A DNA stretch of 64,000 bases, taken from assembly GCA_029582265.1 (NCBI GenBank), contig CM055831.1, forward strand, positions 25,892,526 through 25,956,525, read 5' to 3'. The position numbers and the translations under genes are program-made. The notes under the pieces are model-generated. The model saw only the letters and a list, made by a program, of their open reading frames with translations, had not been told where the DNA came from and did no database searches. The DNA comes from Zoroaster sp. YZ-2022 (lineage: Eukaryota > Echinodermata > Asteroidea > Forcipulatida > Zoroasteridae). Of this stretch, positions 35,402-47,813 are shown piece by piece (positions within the stretch are counted from its first letter, which is position 1; every line of letters begins with the position of its first letter).

Positions 35402-36209
35402 TAAACAACCATCCTGTGATAGTTTCAGCTCAAAGCAGAGTCTAAGTCATGAGAAAAGTATACAAAAAACATTCACTATTTTTGTAGAAAACACTTGGAG
35501 CAGAAAGTGACCAAGCAACTTTTTAATGTGCATATTTTGTTGTGTTTTCTCTGAAATCAGAGCTCTTCATACTGAACAATTATTGTGGATGATTGGTACC
35601 TCTTACCAACTTCACATCAAGTTAGCTTTTGGATAATAATTCAGTCATTTTGTAATCAGGTCATTACCAATGTTGTACCTTCCCTGCTTTAAACCAGTTG
35701 GTCTACCGTCTAATCTTATCCACTGTATCACTGTCAAAACATTTGAAGAAATGTTAGCTTACCCTACAGTGGTTTTACCTTGTTTTATTGAAGTCACTTT
35801 AAACCAGTTGGTCTACAGTCTAATCTTATCCACTGTATCACTGTCAAAACATTTGAAGAAATGTTAGCTTACCCTACAGTGGTTTTACCTTGTTTTATTG
35901 AAGTCACTTTAAGACAGTTGAACACAAAATGAATTCAATTTTTCTTGTTGAAGACAGAGCAAATGTTGCTACATGTAACGTTAGGGCGGATCCCAAACAA
36001 AATGGCGCTTGACAAACACAGTTTCAATTGTTATAGCTACACATATAGAGTCATGTGGCAAGGTCATAGGTTTGCCTGCTACACAGTGAATGCAGTGTAC
36101 ATTTATGTGTATTATTGGCTCAGTGACGTACATTGAACTTTATTGTCAAAGTTCAGCTGTGTTGAGTAATGGTATTGTATATCATATTGGATAGATTATT
36201 TCATATCAA
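35402..36209. repeat. Duplicated block A (repeated at 38046-38755), no gene
   Basis: From AACAACCATCCTGTGATAG to ATTATTTCATATCAA the sequence recurs at 38046-38755. Within it a 116-bp segment (AAACCAGTTGGTCTAC...GAAGTCACTTT) is duplicated in tandem at about 35691-35910. The plus frame 35670-35867 is a product of that duplication. Confidence 0.75.
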
Positions 36210-37734
36210 TGTGACAGTACGAATTGTGACGGTACTGAAGTTCTTTTTGTATGTTTATTTAATACCAATAAAAAAAGGTTAGCACATTGACTATAGAAAA
36301 GAGAAAAGAAACACTCATAATCAATGATTAAATAATTAATAAGTCCTTAATCTACATGCTAAGAAAAGTAATAAATTATGTAATAAAGAATTATGTAATA
36401 AAGAAACACCAAATTCTTAGATAAAGAAAATGTATAAGGCTCCTCAGTAGCTATAACCATAACAAAAACATAAAGATAAACCTGGTTTAAGTTCCTTCTG
36501 GCTATAAGCCTAGTCACTTTATGTTTATAGAGTATTATGTATAAAACAACTTAGCTTTAAAACACAAAACCTAGTGTCCAGCCTTGCAATAATAAAGTAA
36601 TTGATGTAAAGTCTCCATGCAGACTATGGGCAGACCCAGTGTCTTAAACCACTAAATTAACTGTCCTCACTGGAAACTTTAAGTAAACAGTCAGTACCCA
36701 GGCTGGGCAATAAAACAGTGATTATTTATCAATTGCTGGAGATTACTCTGCAAAGCATGCACAGTGGCAATACTGTATCGATAATACAATGCTGTACAAT
36801 GTACACAACCACTACATGTATTACACTCAGCATAGCCCAAGGCTATATCCTACTGTAGCTGGCAAACCCATTAACATTCCACAATAGGGCGATAAAGTCT
36901 GACCACCACATGTACATATACATGTATACCATGGGGGTACTGATTTGGTAAACACTGGTACACAATGCTTGAAAGAACTAAATAAAAGTATCAATGAAAT
37001 TATTAAAAATACTAGTCTTCTAACTAATAATACTAAGTAATATGAAATATCAAATCAAACAATTAATAAAAAAACAGTGTTCTTAAGTCACTTAATTCAA
37101 ACTGATTTAAAGCAACTTAAAGCAAACAAATTAAATCTTATTAAAAGGAAAAGAAAAGTAAATCCAGTCCAAAAGTAACTTGTAACCTGTACTACACTGG
37201 TAGTTTGTGAATATGCAAATGTTTACTGATTCCATTGTTGAAAATTACCATCAGAGAAAAGGGTCTTAAATGATGGGAAAATGAGTGTATTGTACCTCCT
37301 ATAAAACATAATCAGTGGTGTCAAATACACTGCTGATGAGCAGTAAACATATACCAAGTAATTATGAAAACTAACTAAATAGGTAGAATAATATAACAAT
37401 GTAATATGAATCAGGTACTCACCCCTTACAATAACTCACTGGGCTTGCTTAACTGATGGTGTAATCATGAACTTATTGAGGAACTGGATAGAGAGAACTA
37501 TGATAGTGAACTCACCCATGTGAGTGCTGGGTGGTAAGTGTACAATTGCAAAAATGTACCCATGCCTAGTGCACAGTGGTGATGGGAACAACAGTGCCTT
37601 CAGGGTGGTCAGTTTGTTTACACATGGGACCTAATCTCTCTCTCTCTATACTTAAAGGGGCAGTGTTCAATGTAAACTAATAAAAAATGTATAGAAAATA
37701 ACTAAGCAAATAATGAACTAAAATATCTGTCACA
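36210..37734. mobile_element. 1.5-kb TGTGACA element, solo-LTR-like
   Basis: Bounded by TGTGACAG and CTGTCACA and flanked by a 4-bp duplication TCAA (36206-36209 and 37735-37738). The uninterrupted site is ATATCAACAATG at 38752-38763. TG...CA ends, a short inverted repeat and a 4-bp duplication suit a solo LTR of a retrotransposon, though a TIR transposon cannot be excluded. The plus strand is very rich in A. No ORF above 60 codons. Confidence 0.7.
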
Positions 37735-39249
37735 TCAACAATGTTGATGTTGATTAATCTTGGGATCATTTGTCACCCAAGACCATTTTGTCTAATTATG
37801 GGTCATCCTGATTAGAGTTATATCCACTGAATTTATTTTAGGGAAGATTAATACCATCATCAGTTTTACAGGAAAATTTGAGCATTTGGGTATTTTTCAA
37901 TGATCAATCCTATGTCTTATCTAGTAACAGCAAGGTCTATTCACTAGTAATCAACTACAGTCTTATAATTATGACTGAATCAGGTTTGTAATTAAGAACC
38001 CAAACCTATTGACCTATATGTGTCCCCATGTATTGAATCAAGATATTATATATTAAACAACCATCCTGTGATAGTTTCAGCTCAAAGCAGAGTCTAAGTC
38101 ATGAGTAAAGTATAAAAAAAAACATTCACTATTTTTGTAGAAAACACTTGGAGCAGAAAGTGACCAAGCAACTTTTGAATGTGCATATTTTGTTGTGTTT
38201 TCTCTGAAATCAGAGCTCTTCATACTGAACAATTATTGTGGATGATTGGTACCTCTTACCAACTTCACATCAAGTTAGCTTTTGGATAATAATTCAATCA
38301 TTTTGTAATCAGGTCATTACCAATGTTTTACCCTTCCCTGCTTTAAACCAGTTGGTCTACCGTCTAATCTTATCCACTGTATCACTGTAAAAACATATGA
38401 ACAAATGTTAGCTTACCCTACAGTGGTTTTACTTTGTTTTATTGAAGTCACTTTAAGACAGTTGAACACAAAATGAAGTCAATTTTTCTTGTTGAAGACA
38501 GAGCAAATGTTGCTACATGTAACGTTAGGGCGGATCCCAAACAAAATGGCGCTTGACAAACACAGTTTCAATTGTTATAGCTCAGTACACCTATACAGTC
38601 ATGTGGCAAGGTCATAGGTTTGCCTGCTACACAGTGAATGCAGTGTACATTTATGTGTATTATTGGCTCAGTGATGTACATTGAACTTTATTGTCAAAGT
38701 TCAGCTGTGTTGAGTAATGGTATTGTATATCATATTGGATAGATTATTTCATATCAACAATGTTGATGTTGATTAATCTTGGGATCATTTGTCACCCAAG
38801 ACCATTTTGTCTAATTATAGGTCATCCTGATTAAAGTTATATCCACTAAATTTATTTTAGGGAAGATTAATACCATCATCAGTTTTACAGGAAAATTTGA
38901 GCATTTGGGTATTTTTCAATTATCAATCCTATGTCTTATCTAGTAACAGCAAGGTCTATTCACTAGTAATCAACTACAGTCTTAATTATGACTGAATCAG
39001 GTTTGTAATTAAGAACCCAAACCTATTGACCTATTGCTGTTGAAGACTTATCTATGTCTCTAAGAATTGTTAATTCTCTTCCCAAAGACCTTAGACATGA
39101 GCTTATAGACATGAACTTAGACATGAGCTCAGTGTTAATTTATCCAAAAAACACTTTTGTAAATCATCTTAAAGAGTTTACCTAAATAAGTATCAAGAGT
39201 TTCTTTGTACTAATTTAAACTGCTACACATGTTCCTAAGCAGCAGGGCA
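37735..39249. repeat. Tandem B-A'-B' duplication, no gene
   Basis: Block B (37735-38030, AACAATGTTGATGTTGATTA...) recurs at 38757-39040. Between them sits A' (38046-38755), a copy of 35402-36209. The order A, element, B, A', B' shows a tandem duplication of about 1 kb followed by insertion of the TGTGACA element in the first copy. Confidence 0.8.
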
Positions 39250-39372
39250 TTAAAGGGACAATATCATCACGATCAACAGGGCATGGAATCAGAGTGCTAG
39301 TTTTAGATTAACTCATTGACTGAAAATAATACCCCACATGATAAAGTCATATTACTGTTGCTGCCCCTTTAA
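39250..39372. mobile_element. TTAA MITE, GGGGCAGTAT family, internally deleted
   Basis: TTAAAGGGACAATATCATC at the left and TGCTGCCCCTTTAA at the right; about half the interior is missing. Confidence 0.7.
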
Positions 39373-40160
39373 AATTTATTTATTTATATAAACATGTTTT
39401 TGTGGGGAGGAGTTAACAAATTTAAAAAAAAAGAAAAAAAAGAAAAAAAAGGCTGTTTATTTAAGTACTCTTATATTGCTGGCTATAACCTTCTCCTAAC
39501 CCTTATTATTTTCTTTAATAACCCTTTTTAATAATTTCTATTTATTTTTCTTGTTTCATTTTTATTTGACATTAATCCACTTTTACATAGATCCACAAAA
39601 CAAAATATTATCATTTTCATCATAATTTTTTTATTTATTTTTTTTTATTAATTTTTTTATATATATATATATATTTTTTTAGTTAAAAAAATTAAACCTT
39701 CACACAACCCTTTTACCCTTCTTAATCTGATTTTACAACTTATAATAATAAATCATACAACACATCTAACATTAAATATTCGTATCCACAACCCACTATT
39801 TTTTTGGTATAATTTTTCTTCCTTTCGTGCCGAGTTTGACAAAGTTTGAATCTTTATAATCAGTCGTCACTCTCATTCTACGCACTTCTTGGAATAGTTT
39901 TAATCCATTTGTCCACGGTGGTAGAATTAACGTTTTTGCATATCGTGAGATATGTTTTGGGCTAAATAAACCTTATGTTTATTTATAATCAAAACAATGT
40001 ACTGGTTTGACAGCGTTCTTTCTTGTCACCGAATTTTGGAAACTATTCGCTTTCATTTACCTATTACTGTCCTATATATATTTATGTGTGTATATGTGTA
40101 TATGTACACTGTATGTATATGTATATGGGGGTGTGTGTGTGTGTGTATGTTTATGTATAT

Positions 40161-42011
40161 TGTGACACTTGAAAAATAATGCCCATGACAAGGATGGTGT
40201 ACAGTGTCGTGTTCTTTTAATGGTGTAACATAAACCCTGAAAAGATACAAAAATGCAAATTCCATATAAATACTATGCCTTGGAATGTACCAATTGAGCA
40301 AAGAAATTTATGATAAGAAGTTGTAATGATCTCAGAAATAAATCTCAAGTAAAGGAAAATCAAATAGAAATAATAATGCAATTAACCATTAACAAGTAGT
40401 TAAGTTAATGTTGTTCCAAAATGTGCAAGGCAAGTGATTGCTCTAACTTGAACTTAAGGTAAACAACAAAACCTTGGTCAAAATGCATCGAACATTTCTA
40501 TATTAAAGTTAAGAAAGTTTGGATAAATAAATGAGCAACGCGATAAAAGAGTAAACAAAGAATATAAGAAAATCTAATTATACACTTCCAGAATATCAGT
40601 AGAATAAACCACAGTGGCAATGCAAGCTAACTAGTCAAGGTCCTTAGATAAAGAAGCACACAAATAGCCAGCATTTGTGCAGTAAAACACAGGTGAATAC
40701 ATAATCATTAAAACATAAGAAAACCCAACTATATAAACCCTTCTCATATCAATTACTTAAATCAACTCAACCATCACTGTACACCATATGCACCATATTG
40801 ATAAACAATGCTATGCAGCATGGGGATTATCCATATGTCAACTTCCTAAACCACAGACACTATACTCAGCATATAGCTCCAGGGAATCTCTGCCTGGGCT
40901 AGAGAGACCACACACATTCCTGAGTAATGGTGTAATAAACAACTACAGTGCTCTGTGTTACATAAGAAATTATGTAAACAGCAATGGATAAAACTAATAA
41001 GTAAATAATATAAAATACAAGTATTTTAGGCTAAGTTGTTATTGACCCTATGCTCTAGAAAGTTAAATACCCAAGAGGACAATAAAACTGGTGGTTATTC
41101 CTAGTGGTTGCTTAATGGAATGAGAAATAGAAATGATCACATATCAATTGCTGGAGAAAACTTGAATAAGAACAACCATACTATTATCAATAACAAAGCA
41201 ATATCGATGGACAGAATTGTGTGCAAACCTATAGGCAATTGATAATTAGATTGCATATGCTCTAGAAACACTCAGCTAATATCTAGGGACTTGATACTCT
41301 AGAAACGAAATGAGCATGCCATAATAAATCAAGGTTTCTTGCGCCACTACCAAGTACCAATAACCTTCAACCTTTCAGTTGCAGCTGAGGAAAACCACAT
41401 GTTATTATGGCTAGGTCACTCCTATAGCTGATACGTGTACAATATTTTAAGTGGTGATATAAGGTTAAAGAAAAGCAGTTTGATCACAGTATTAAATTTA
41501 TGAATGTTCCAAACTAAATTAAGTAAATACAAAAGAACTAAACAAAACTAAATAAACTTAATGCATCTATGCTGTCTCAGAAAAACTATCAACCAATAAA
41601 CAAAGCAAGAGTAAAAGTAATTCCATACAAGAAAATGTGATGAATGAGTAAAACTAATTCAACCACTGGAGAAGTATACCAATGAACAAGTAAAATATCA
41701 GAGTAACAAGTAAACCTATAAATACAACTTTATGGAAATCTAAAAGAATACAAAAGAAGTAAAACTTACCCTAGCCTAGATCTTGAGCAGTTTCATAGAG
41801 GTATATCCATGGATCATAAGTGAATAACTATAAACAAAGAAACTTGTATGTGCCACAGAGATCCTGTCTGGGTGCACTCTGTGATAAGAATGATGTGGGG
41901 TCCTAAGGAGTGTGGTTACAGGGGTGGCCTTGTTTATCTTACTTGCAACAAATGGGACAAATGAGGGCGCTAGGTGGTCAGACAAGGGCTGTATGTAAAT
42001 GGCCTGTCACA
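40161..42011. mobile_element. 1.85-kb TGTGACA element, solo-LTR-like
   Basis: Bounded by TGTGACAC and CTGTCACA and flanked by ATAT on both sides (40157-40160 and 42012-42015). It resembles the 36210 element in ends, length class, A-rich plus strand and shared phrases (AATTGCTGGAGA, CTCAGCATA). No ORF of interest. Confidence 0.7.
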
Positions 42012-42986
42012 ATATGTATATCTTCTTATTTCTTTTCTATTTCATACTGCCTATTCCCCCTTATCATTTACACTAACAAAATAAATTAATTAATTAAATA
42101 AGGAAGTTAGTAAGAAAAAGTATAAAAGTTTAATTTATTATTTTAATATTTGAATAAATTAATAATAAATAAATTGTTTTTCTAAACTTTTCACTCAATA
42201 AATCTTGTGTTTGCCTTTTTCAAGCCAGTCTCTTTTTATTATTATTTTTATTATTTGTATGTAGTTTTTTGAAATTAGATTTAGCCTCTTATTTTTATTT
42301 TTTATTAGCCTACTGTTACTCATCCTCCTATCTTGTCTCATCTCTTTTATTGTGTAAAAGATGGAAAAGAAAAAAATTGTTTTCACGCGCGCGTTTACGC
42401 ACGTGCTCAACGCTCTACCAACCTATTAAAATGATTATGTGTTCTTTGTTAATAACAAATGCAATATACGATTTTTATTTTTATTTTAAATAGCTTTGTA
42501 TTACTATTACACTAATTACCTTCAGATGTGATGGATGTGTTTTTTTACTTCATGAGTTTTGATACATTGTTGCATCATATTTCTACATCCTACTGTTATC
42601 CTTTGTTCCTGTTTATCATCATATTTCTACTGACTTTGTTTATTCATCTTACGGTAAGCTCATATTTATAACCCGAATTTTATTATGTGTAAACAATTTT
42701 TTTTGTTATCTCCTTCTAATAGGTCTACCTTGCAGTATTTTTGACGTTATTAAACTATTATTAATTTTACTGCATTCCGTCAACATAAAGTATTTTGTGA
42801 AAAAATGTTTTTGTTTTTTTTCAATTTTCAGATACATCAACGTTAATTATTAGACCCTCCTAGTTCCTCCTCCAATTTTTCTTTTTTCTTCACATAATAG
42901 GTGAGATTTCCTATTTTTAATTTTTTTAAATGTTTTTAGGCCTATATATAATTTCCCCTACTATTCTTCAAAAAGAGTACTTAACA

Positions 42987-43054
42987 GGCAGGTCGTGCAG
43001 TCTCATGAGACGAAACCTGCCGTAAGCCTTATAGCATACTGCACCTGACGAGTC
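42987..43054 (+). ncRNA. Hammerhead-ribozyme-like parts in non-standard order
   Basis: All pieces of a hammerhead are present within 68 bases. GGCAGGTC (42987-42994) pairs with ACCTGCC (43015-43021) as stem III. GTGCAGT (42995-43001) pairs with ACTGCAC (43038-43044) as stem I. The core strands CTGACGA (43045-43051) and GAAA (43012-43015) are each next to the right stem, and GTC (43052-43054) can pair with GAC (43009-43011) as stem II. However, the three strands occur in reverse cyclic order, so a simple intramolecular fold would be pseudoknotted. It may be a rearranged relic or act between molecules. Confidence 0.4.
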
Positions 43055-43651
43055 ATGTTTTTTTTTGTTTTTTTTTTTGTTCTAAAAAAAAATAAAATAA
43101 AATAAAATAAAAATGCTGTTTAAGAACTCTTATATTGCCGGCTATAACCTTCTCCTAACCCTTATTATTTTCTTTAATAACCCTTTTTAATAATTTCTAT
43201 TTATTTTTTTTCATTTTTATTTGACATTAATCCACTTTTACATAGATCCACAAAACAAAATATCATTTTCATCATAATTTTTTTTTTTTATATATATATA
43301 TATATTTTTTTATATATTTTGTATTATTTTTATTAAAAAAAATTAAACCTTAGAACACACAACCCTTTTACCCTTCTTAATCTGATTTTACAACTTATAA
43401 TAATAAATCATACAACACATCTAACATTCAATATTCGTATCCACAACCCACTATTTTTTTGGTATAATTTTTCTTCCTTTCGTGCCGAGTTTGACAAAGT
43501 CTGAATCTTTATAATCAGTCGTCACTCTCATTCTATGCACTTTTAATCCATTTGTCCACGGTGATAGAATTAACGTTTTTGCATATCGTGAGATATGTTT
43601 AGGGCTAAATAAACCTTATGTTTATGTATAATCAAAACAATATACTATTAT

Positions 43652-44154
43652 AATTTATTTATTTATATAAACAAAATGTTTTTGTGGGGAGGAGTTATAA
43701 TTTATGACATGTTCTAGTTTAACCAGTTCGCGTAGGGAATAAAAAAGTTTTTCTGGGCCCCTGTGCGGGTTTCTTTTTCCCACACAGCGCGTGGCCACGT
43801 CTTCCGAGCATGTCACCGTACATGCGTGGCTCAACCGAGCATGCATACAAATATTCCAGAGTTTCCTATGCCGTGTTTAGATGCTCTCCGATCCGCGGTG
43901 CAAAAGAAATTGTATATACACACGGCCTCCGATGCGATCTGGTTAATATGCTCTCTGTGCTGGAGAATATACTATTATAATCTCTGTGCTGGAGAATATA
44001 CTATTATAATTTCATGTATGTATGATTTATTTATTGTGTAATCAACACCATGCGTTGAATTTTGAATCCAATTCTCATGCTTTCAGTTAGATATTTATAT
44101 TTTTAATATTGATACAGTAATGTTAAATTTTCATGTTTTGAGTTCAGAGCAGAT
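43652..44154. other. CpG-rich patch and a 29-bp tandem duplication, no gene
   Basis: After the flank repeat comes a CpG-containing patch (43722-43950) beginning ACCAGTTCGC, like 14096. At 43953-44010 the 29-bp unit CTCTGTGCTGGAGAATATAC... is repeated twice. The frames crossing it (43655-43846 minus, 43763-44041 plus) are not recognised. Confidence 0.4.
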
Positions 44155-44341
44155 TTTAAACAGGGCATGGAATCGGTGTCCTAGTTTAAGATGACCACAG
44201 TGACTGAAAATTACTGGCTCATTTATGCAGCAGCGAGGGTATTATGACCTTATATGGGGTATTATTTTCAGTCACAGAGTTAATCTAAAACTAGCACTCT
44301 GATTCCATGCCCTGTTGATTGTGACGATACTGCCCCTTTAA
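44155..44341 (-). mobile_element. TTAA MITE, GGGGCAGTAT family (left end lost)
   Basis: The right end is GACGATACTGCCCCTTTAA (TTAA 44338-44341) and the body contains CAGGGCATGGAATCGG and AGTTAATCTAAAACTAGCA. The left end is truncated. Confidence 0.7.
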
Positions 44342-45940
44342 GCTAGGGAGGTGTGGGTCATGCAAAATTTGTGTGATTATGTTAATATTCTAACTTGATC
44401 TCATGGTCATGAAAACATTGTCTCTTATTGGCTTGAATCTTAATGATATTTAAATTCTTTTGAAACATCTTCCTACAGATCATTCTGGTTGGGTAGTCAG
44501 AATAACATGATAGCTTCATGTTGTAGCAAGCTGCCCTCATTCTGTCAGCAATGACCATGATAACATCAGATGGTGTTGTAGCTCATTGTACAGGATGTGT
44601 CAACTTGTTCAGAGATTTTTGTAAAAGTTAATGGTAAGTTTCTGTGATACTTGATGGTAATCATGTTCAATATTTTGTGTGTTTCTGAGGATTAAGAATC
44701 ACTCAGTTGACATTTCAATTAGTTTACAAAAGGTCATTGCAGGAAAGTTTAGTTCTTAGACAAAAATCCCTCATTCCAAAAGAGCTGATATTAGCTTTCT
44801 TTTAATGCGGACCTGAATTCAGTTGTTGACCGAACCACTCCCAAACATTCTTGACTCAATTCCAACTTCATCACCACTGTGTAGCTCTGCTGTTTATCCC
44901 CCAGAACTAATGGAAGGATCCGCATCTGAAATGTGCAGGATGCGGGCCAAAGTCAAAGTGGATGATTCCAATTTGTCTTCAATGGGAGGGAAGGCTGTAC
45001 ATTTTAATACAAATTTGTGTAATTCAAGAAATACCTTTGATGATGGTGAACCAGTAATAAAATGTTTTTTGTCCCCCCCCCCCCGATAAACCCATGATAT
45101 ACAACCAAAAGAAATTAAAATGATTCAAAGTTATACATTCATAGATATGATTTATTCACATCATTTATTTTATTCACAAAATTAGATTTGTACAATATTT
45201 TATTTTGATTCGATCTATGTACATGCAGAGAGAGCTTTATGGATTGCAATATGAATGACAAGTAAATTAAATCTTATTGAAACTAAATTGAACTTAATCA
45301 ACAATCACATAATAATAGTCAATAAACCAAAAGTCTCTAGATGATATACCAGTAATTAAAGGAGAGATTGTGAAACAAATGTCCTTGAAAGTCTGCAAAT
45401 GAATATTTATGTTGAAATTCATCAGCAAAGAAACATTAGAGCACAAGTTTGAGGTTTTCAGTGGCTTGAAATTTAGTTACTCCATTGAGGAATGGACAAA
45501 TTGTGGAATTACAAAACAATAATAATTTGCTTAAAGGGAGGTTACACATAGTTTTACATATAATGTACTTGGTGTAAAGTTGATGATGGAATCAAACATC
45601 TCTTGAAATCTTTCTGTCTGAGGAACTATCATATAAATACAAATTTATGAAATCATTTCTTGACTGAATTTCTGACTGAATGAGACACAAAATTATAATA
45701 AATACAAACAATTTAAAGGTATTTTCACTATTTTGACATTAAAGACACAACCTCATTAAGCTGAAACTTTCACAGGTTGGTTGTTAAATGCAGATCTTGA
45801 AAGTAAGCAAACTTGTAGAAGAAATTTAGCAAAAGTGTAACCTCCCTGTACAAATACATTCATTCAGAAATAGAATTGGATTGACCTTATTAAGAAGGTG
45901 CATTAGATTCCAACAATTGATAAAAGTACACAAGACTTGA
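44342..45940. other. Unique DNA without a recognised gene
   Basis: A C-run (45074-45086) and several short frames occur, the longest at 44823-45089 on the plus strand, which ends in the C-run and has no family resemblance. No element ends found. Confidence 0.4.
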
Positions 45941-46894
45941 ATATAAACATTACATAGTATCATGCGTGTCACCAGGAATTTCATTATGAGTTGAACATTT
46001 GTAAATGTATTCAAATGTTCACATTATCACACAAATTGTTTTTGTTTGTTTTTTAGAAAAGAAGTGGCATCTTTGCTTCTTCATTAAAATATAGAATCCA
46101 AATCTAGAAGGAGATTTGTTCACATCCTTCAAACCTCCCTGGTGATACACATGAGTATGATGAACTGTAGCAACTAAATAAATGACAGTATAATGAAGGT
46201 CATTACCCTCATTGAAGACTCTACAAGAGACTGGATCCACATGGAATCATGCTCATATATATAGATAATGTACAGTGCTTAGTATTTATATCAACCAACT
46301 TCTACAAGGTATAATTACATGACAAAATACCCAAAGCAGGGAGGAGGGGGCTTCATCCCCCAAGGCCCCCACACCCCCTGGATCTGCCATTGGAAGTTAT
46401 TTGGGCTTGTGACAGGAAAACCTCAAAACGGTTTGTTCATTGTAATGTATAAAATTAAGCTTATTACACAATTGATGAAGATTATCATTTGTAAAAGTGT
46501 TCAATATAATGTATAAAGCTAATTATGAATGCTTATTTTTAAAAGTGTACAATAATCATATATGTTGAAAAGTAAATTTAAATCAAGACAAATGAAGCTC
46601 CTCTTTTGTAATTTCACAAATTATTATGTTGAATTAGTTGCTCATTTATGAGATTAAGAGTCATGGGTTTCCTGAAGATAATTTCTGTCTGGAATAGGAC
46701 AGAAATGATTGCATATAAACCTACAGTGCTTTGGTTAGAAACTGTGAATGAGATTTCACAACTTGTTTCCAAATGAAACATTGACTGGTCAATTGTTTAT
46801 ATGCAATTCTTGATTGTCATTTAGTATTCATGCACATGATGACATTTTACAAACAGTGTATCAAGAATGTACTATTCATTTTTATTTCCTCCAG
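45941..46894. repeat. Duplicated block Q (copy C)
   Basis: Uninterrupted counterpart of 24370-24731 joined to 26167-26775. It provides the empty site for the 24732 element (CAGTGCTTAGTATTTATATC near 46276). Confidence 0.75.
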
Positions 46895-47009
46895 GTTGAC
46901 AGCATGACAACCCTTCTAATTGACCTGATCAGAGGTCAACAAGAAACAGTCTCAGCAAGAAACATCCTCAACCAAGAGAGATCAGCTCAGGATGCTCTCC
47001 AACAAAAAG
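46895..47009 (+). CDS. Small exon-like open segment (copy 3, intact frame)
   Basis: A pyrimidine tract with ATTTCCTCCAG ends at 46894 and AAAAAG/GTAAAG follows at 47009, giving a 115-bp exon. It encodes VDSMTTLLIDLIRGQQETVS, then ARNILNQERSAQDALQQK: an amphipathic, Gln/Leu-rich helix-like peptide. I do not recognise the family. Two other copies (23439, 26776) keep the splice-like borders but have lost the frame. It lies on the strand opposite the TRIM exons and just beyond their 3' ends, so it would belong to a separate plus-strand gene with its other exons elsewhere. The evidence is splice-site shape and conservation only. Confidence 0.4.
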
Positions 47010-47813
47010 GTAAAGAAAACTAGACTTGTATAGGTGCAGCTCAGGTGTAGAATATAACCTTTCCATTATGCAACTCTGTACAAGGGTGGATCCAGAGGGG
47101 GAAAGAGAGGGTATAGACCTTTCTTTGCTATGTCACAAATTGTAGTTTTTGTCAACTGGTGATTGGCAAACAATGGGTGGCCATCAGTGAAAACAAAGAA
47201 AGTATTGACAAGATATTGACATATGAATAATTAAAGAGTAACATTTACAAATCAACAGACAATGTCAAAAGCAAAATGAGGGGAACTCCCTCTTAAAGAT
47301 GCATCACCCATATTTGTAACTTTTTCACCAGTGATTCCTGGCAACTTCCTTTTAATATAAAAAATAAATAAAAATGTATTTTCCTCATAGAAAGGCAACC
47401 AAATACTTAACAATTACAAATGAAATATAACAAATCATCAGAGGCTTGTTTTTGAAATGAATTAATAGCTAGCCTCGTCATAAATTCATTTATTAGTTCA
47501 TATGTGGATTAATTTTATTAAAGACTCTGGAGAAGTGCTTAGCTAAATTGGTGAAGGGCAAACATCTAAATCAATTATTCATTTGAGTTGGTTCTTGAAG
47601 CAAAGTAAAGACTTCATTGGCAATGAATTGTATATGCTCTGTATCTCTTGTCATGTCAAACATTAATAATAAATGATACAAGATTAATTCTATAGAGTGA
47701 CATTGATACTCAAGATTCTACATTACATGTTTGGGTAACATATCTTGAAGAGGACATTTCACCATTATGATGATGACAAGGGAGATTGCCAGTCAGCAGC
47801 ATGTTGGATTACA
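47010..47813. other. 3' flank of TRIM copy C exon 2
   Basis: Collinear with 26889-27696; no gene recognised. Confidence 0.5.

Larger units (their letters stand above)
39415..43651. mobile_element. Retroelement-like structure with about 520-bp direct repeats
   Basis: The segment 39478-40005 (GGCTATAACCTTCTCCTAACC...TATAATCAAAACAA) returns at 43138-43640 with small differences, in direct orientation. The whole is flanked by near-identical stretches of about 42-46 bp (39373-39415 and 43652-43697, ATTTATTTATATAAACA...GTGGGGAGGAGTTA) that look like a long target duplication. The interior has no coding frame and is interrupted by the 1.85-kb insertion at 40161. LTR-like direct repeats, a long duplication and hammerhead-like parts next to the second repeat fit a non-autonomous Penelope-like element or retrozyme, but this is inference. 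Confidence 0.5.

Noticed and set aside
36210..37734. A gene in the 1.5-kb segment between duplicated blocks
   Set aside because: No frame above 60 codons and clear TG..CA ends with a 4-bp duplication; it is an insertion.
44823..45089. 88-residue plus-strand frame
   Set aside because: No domain, no splice context, and it ends in a C-homopolymer.
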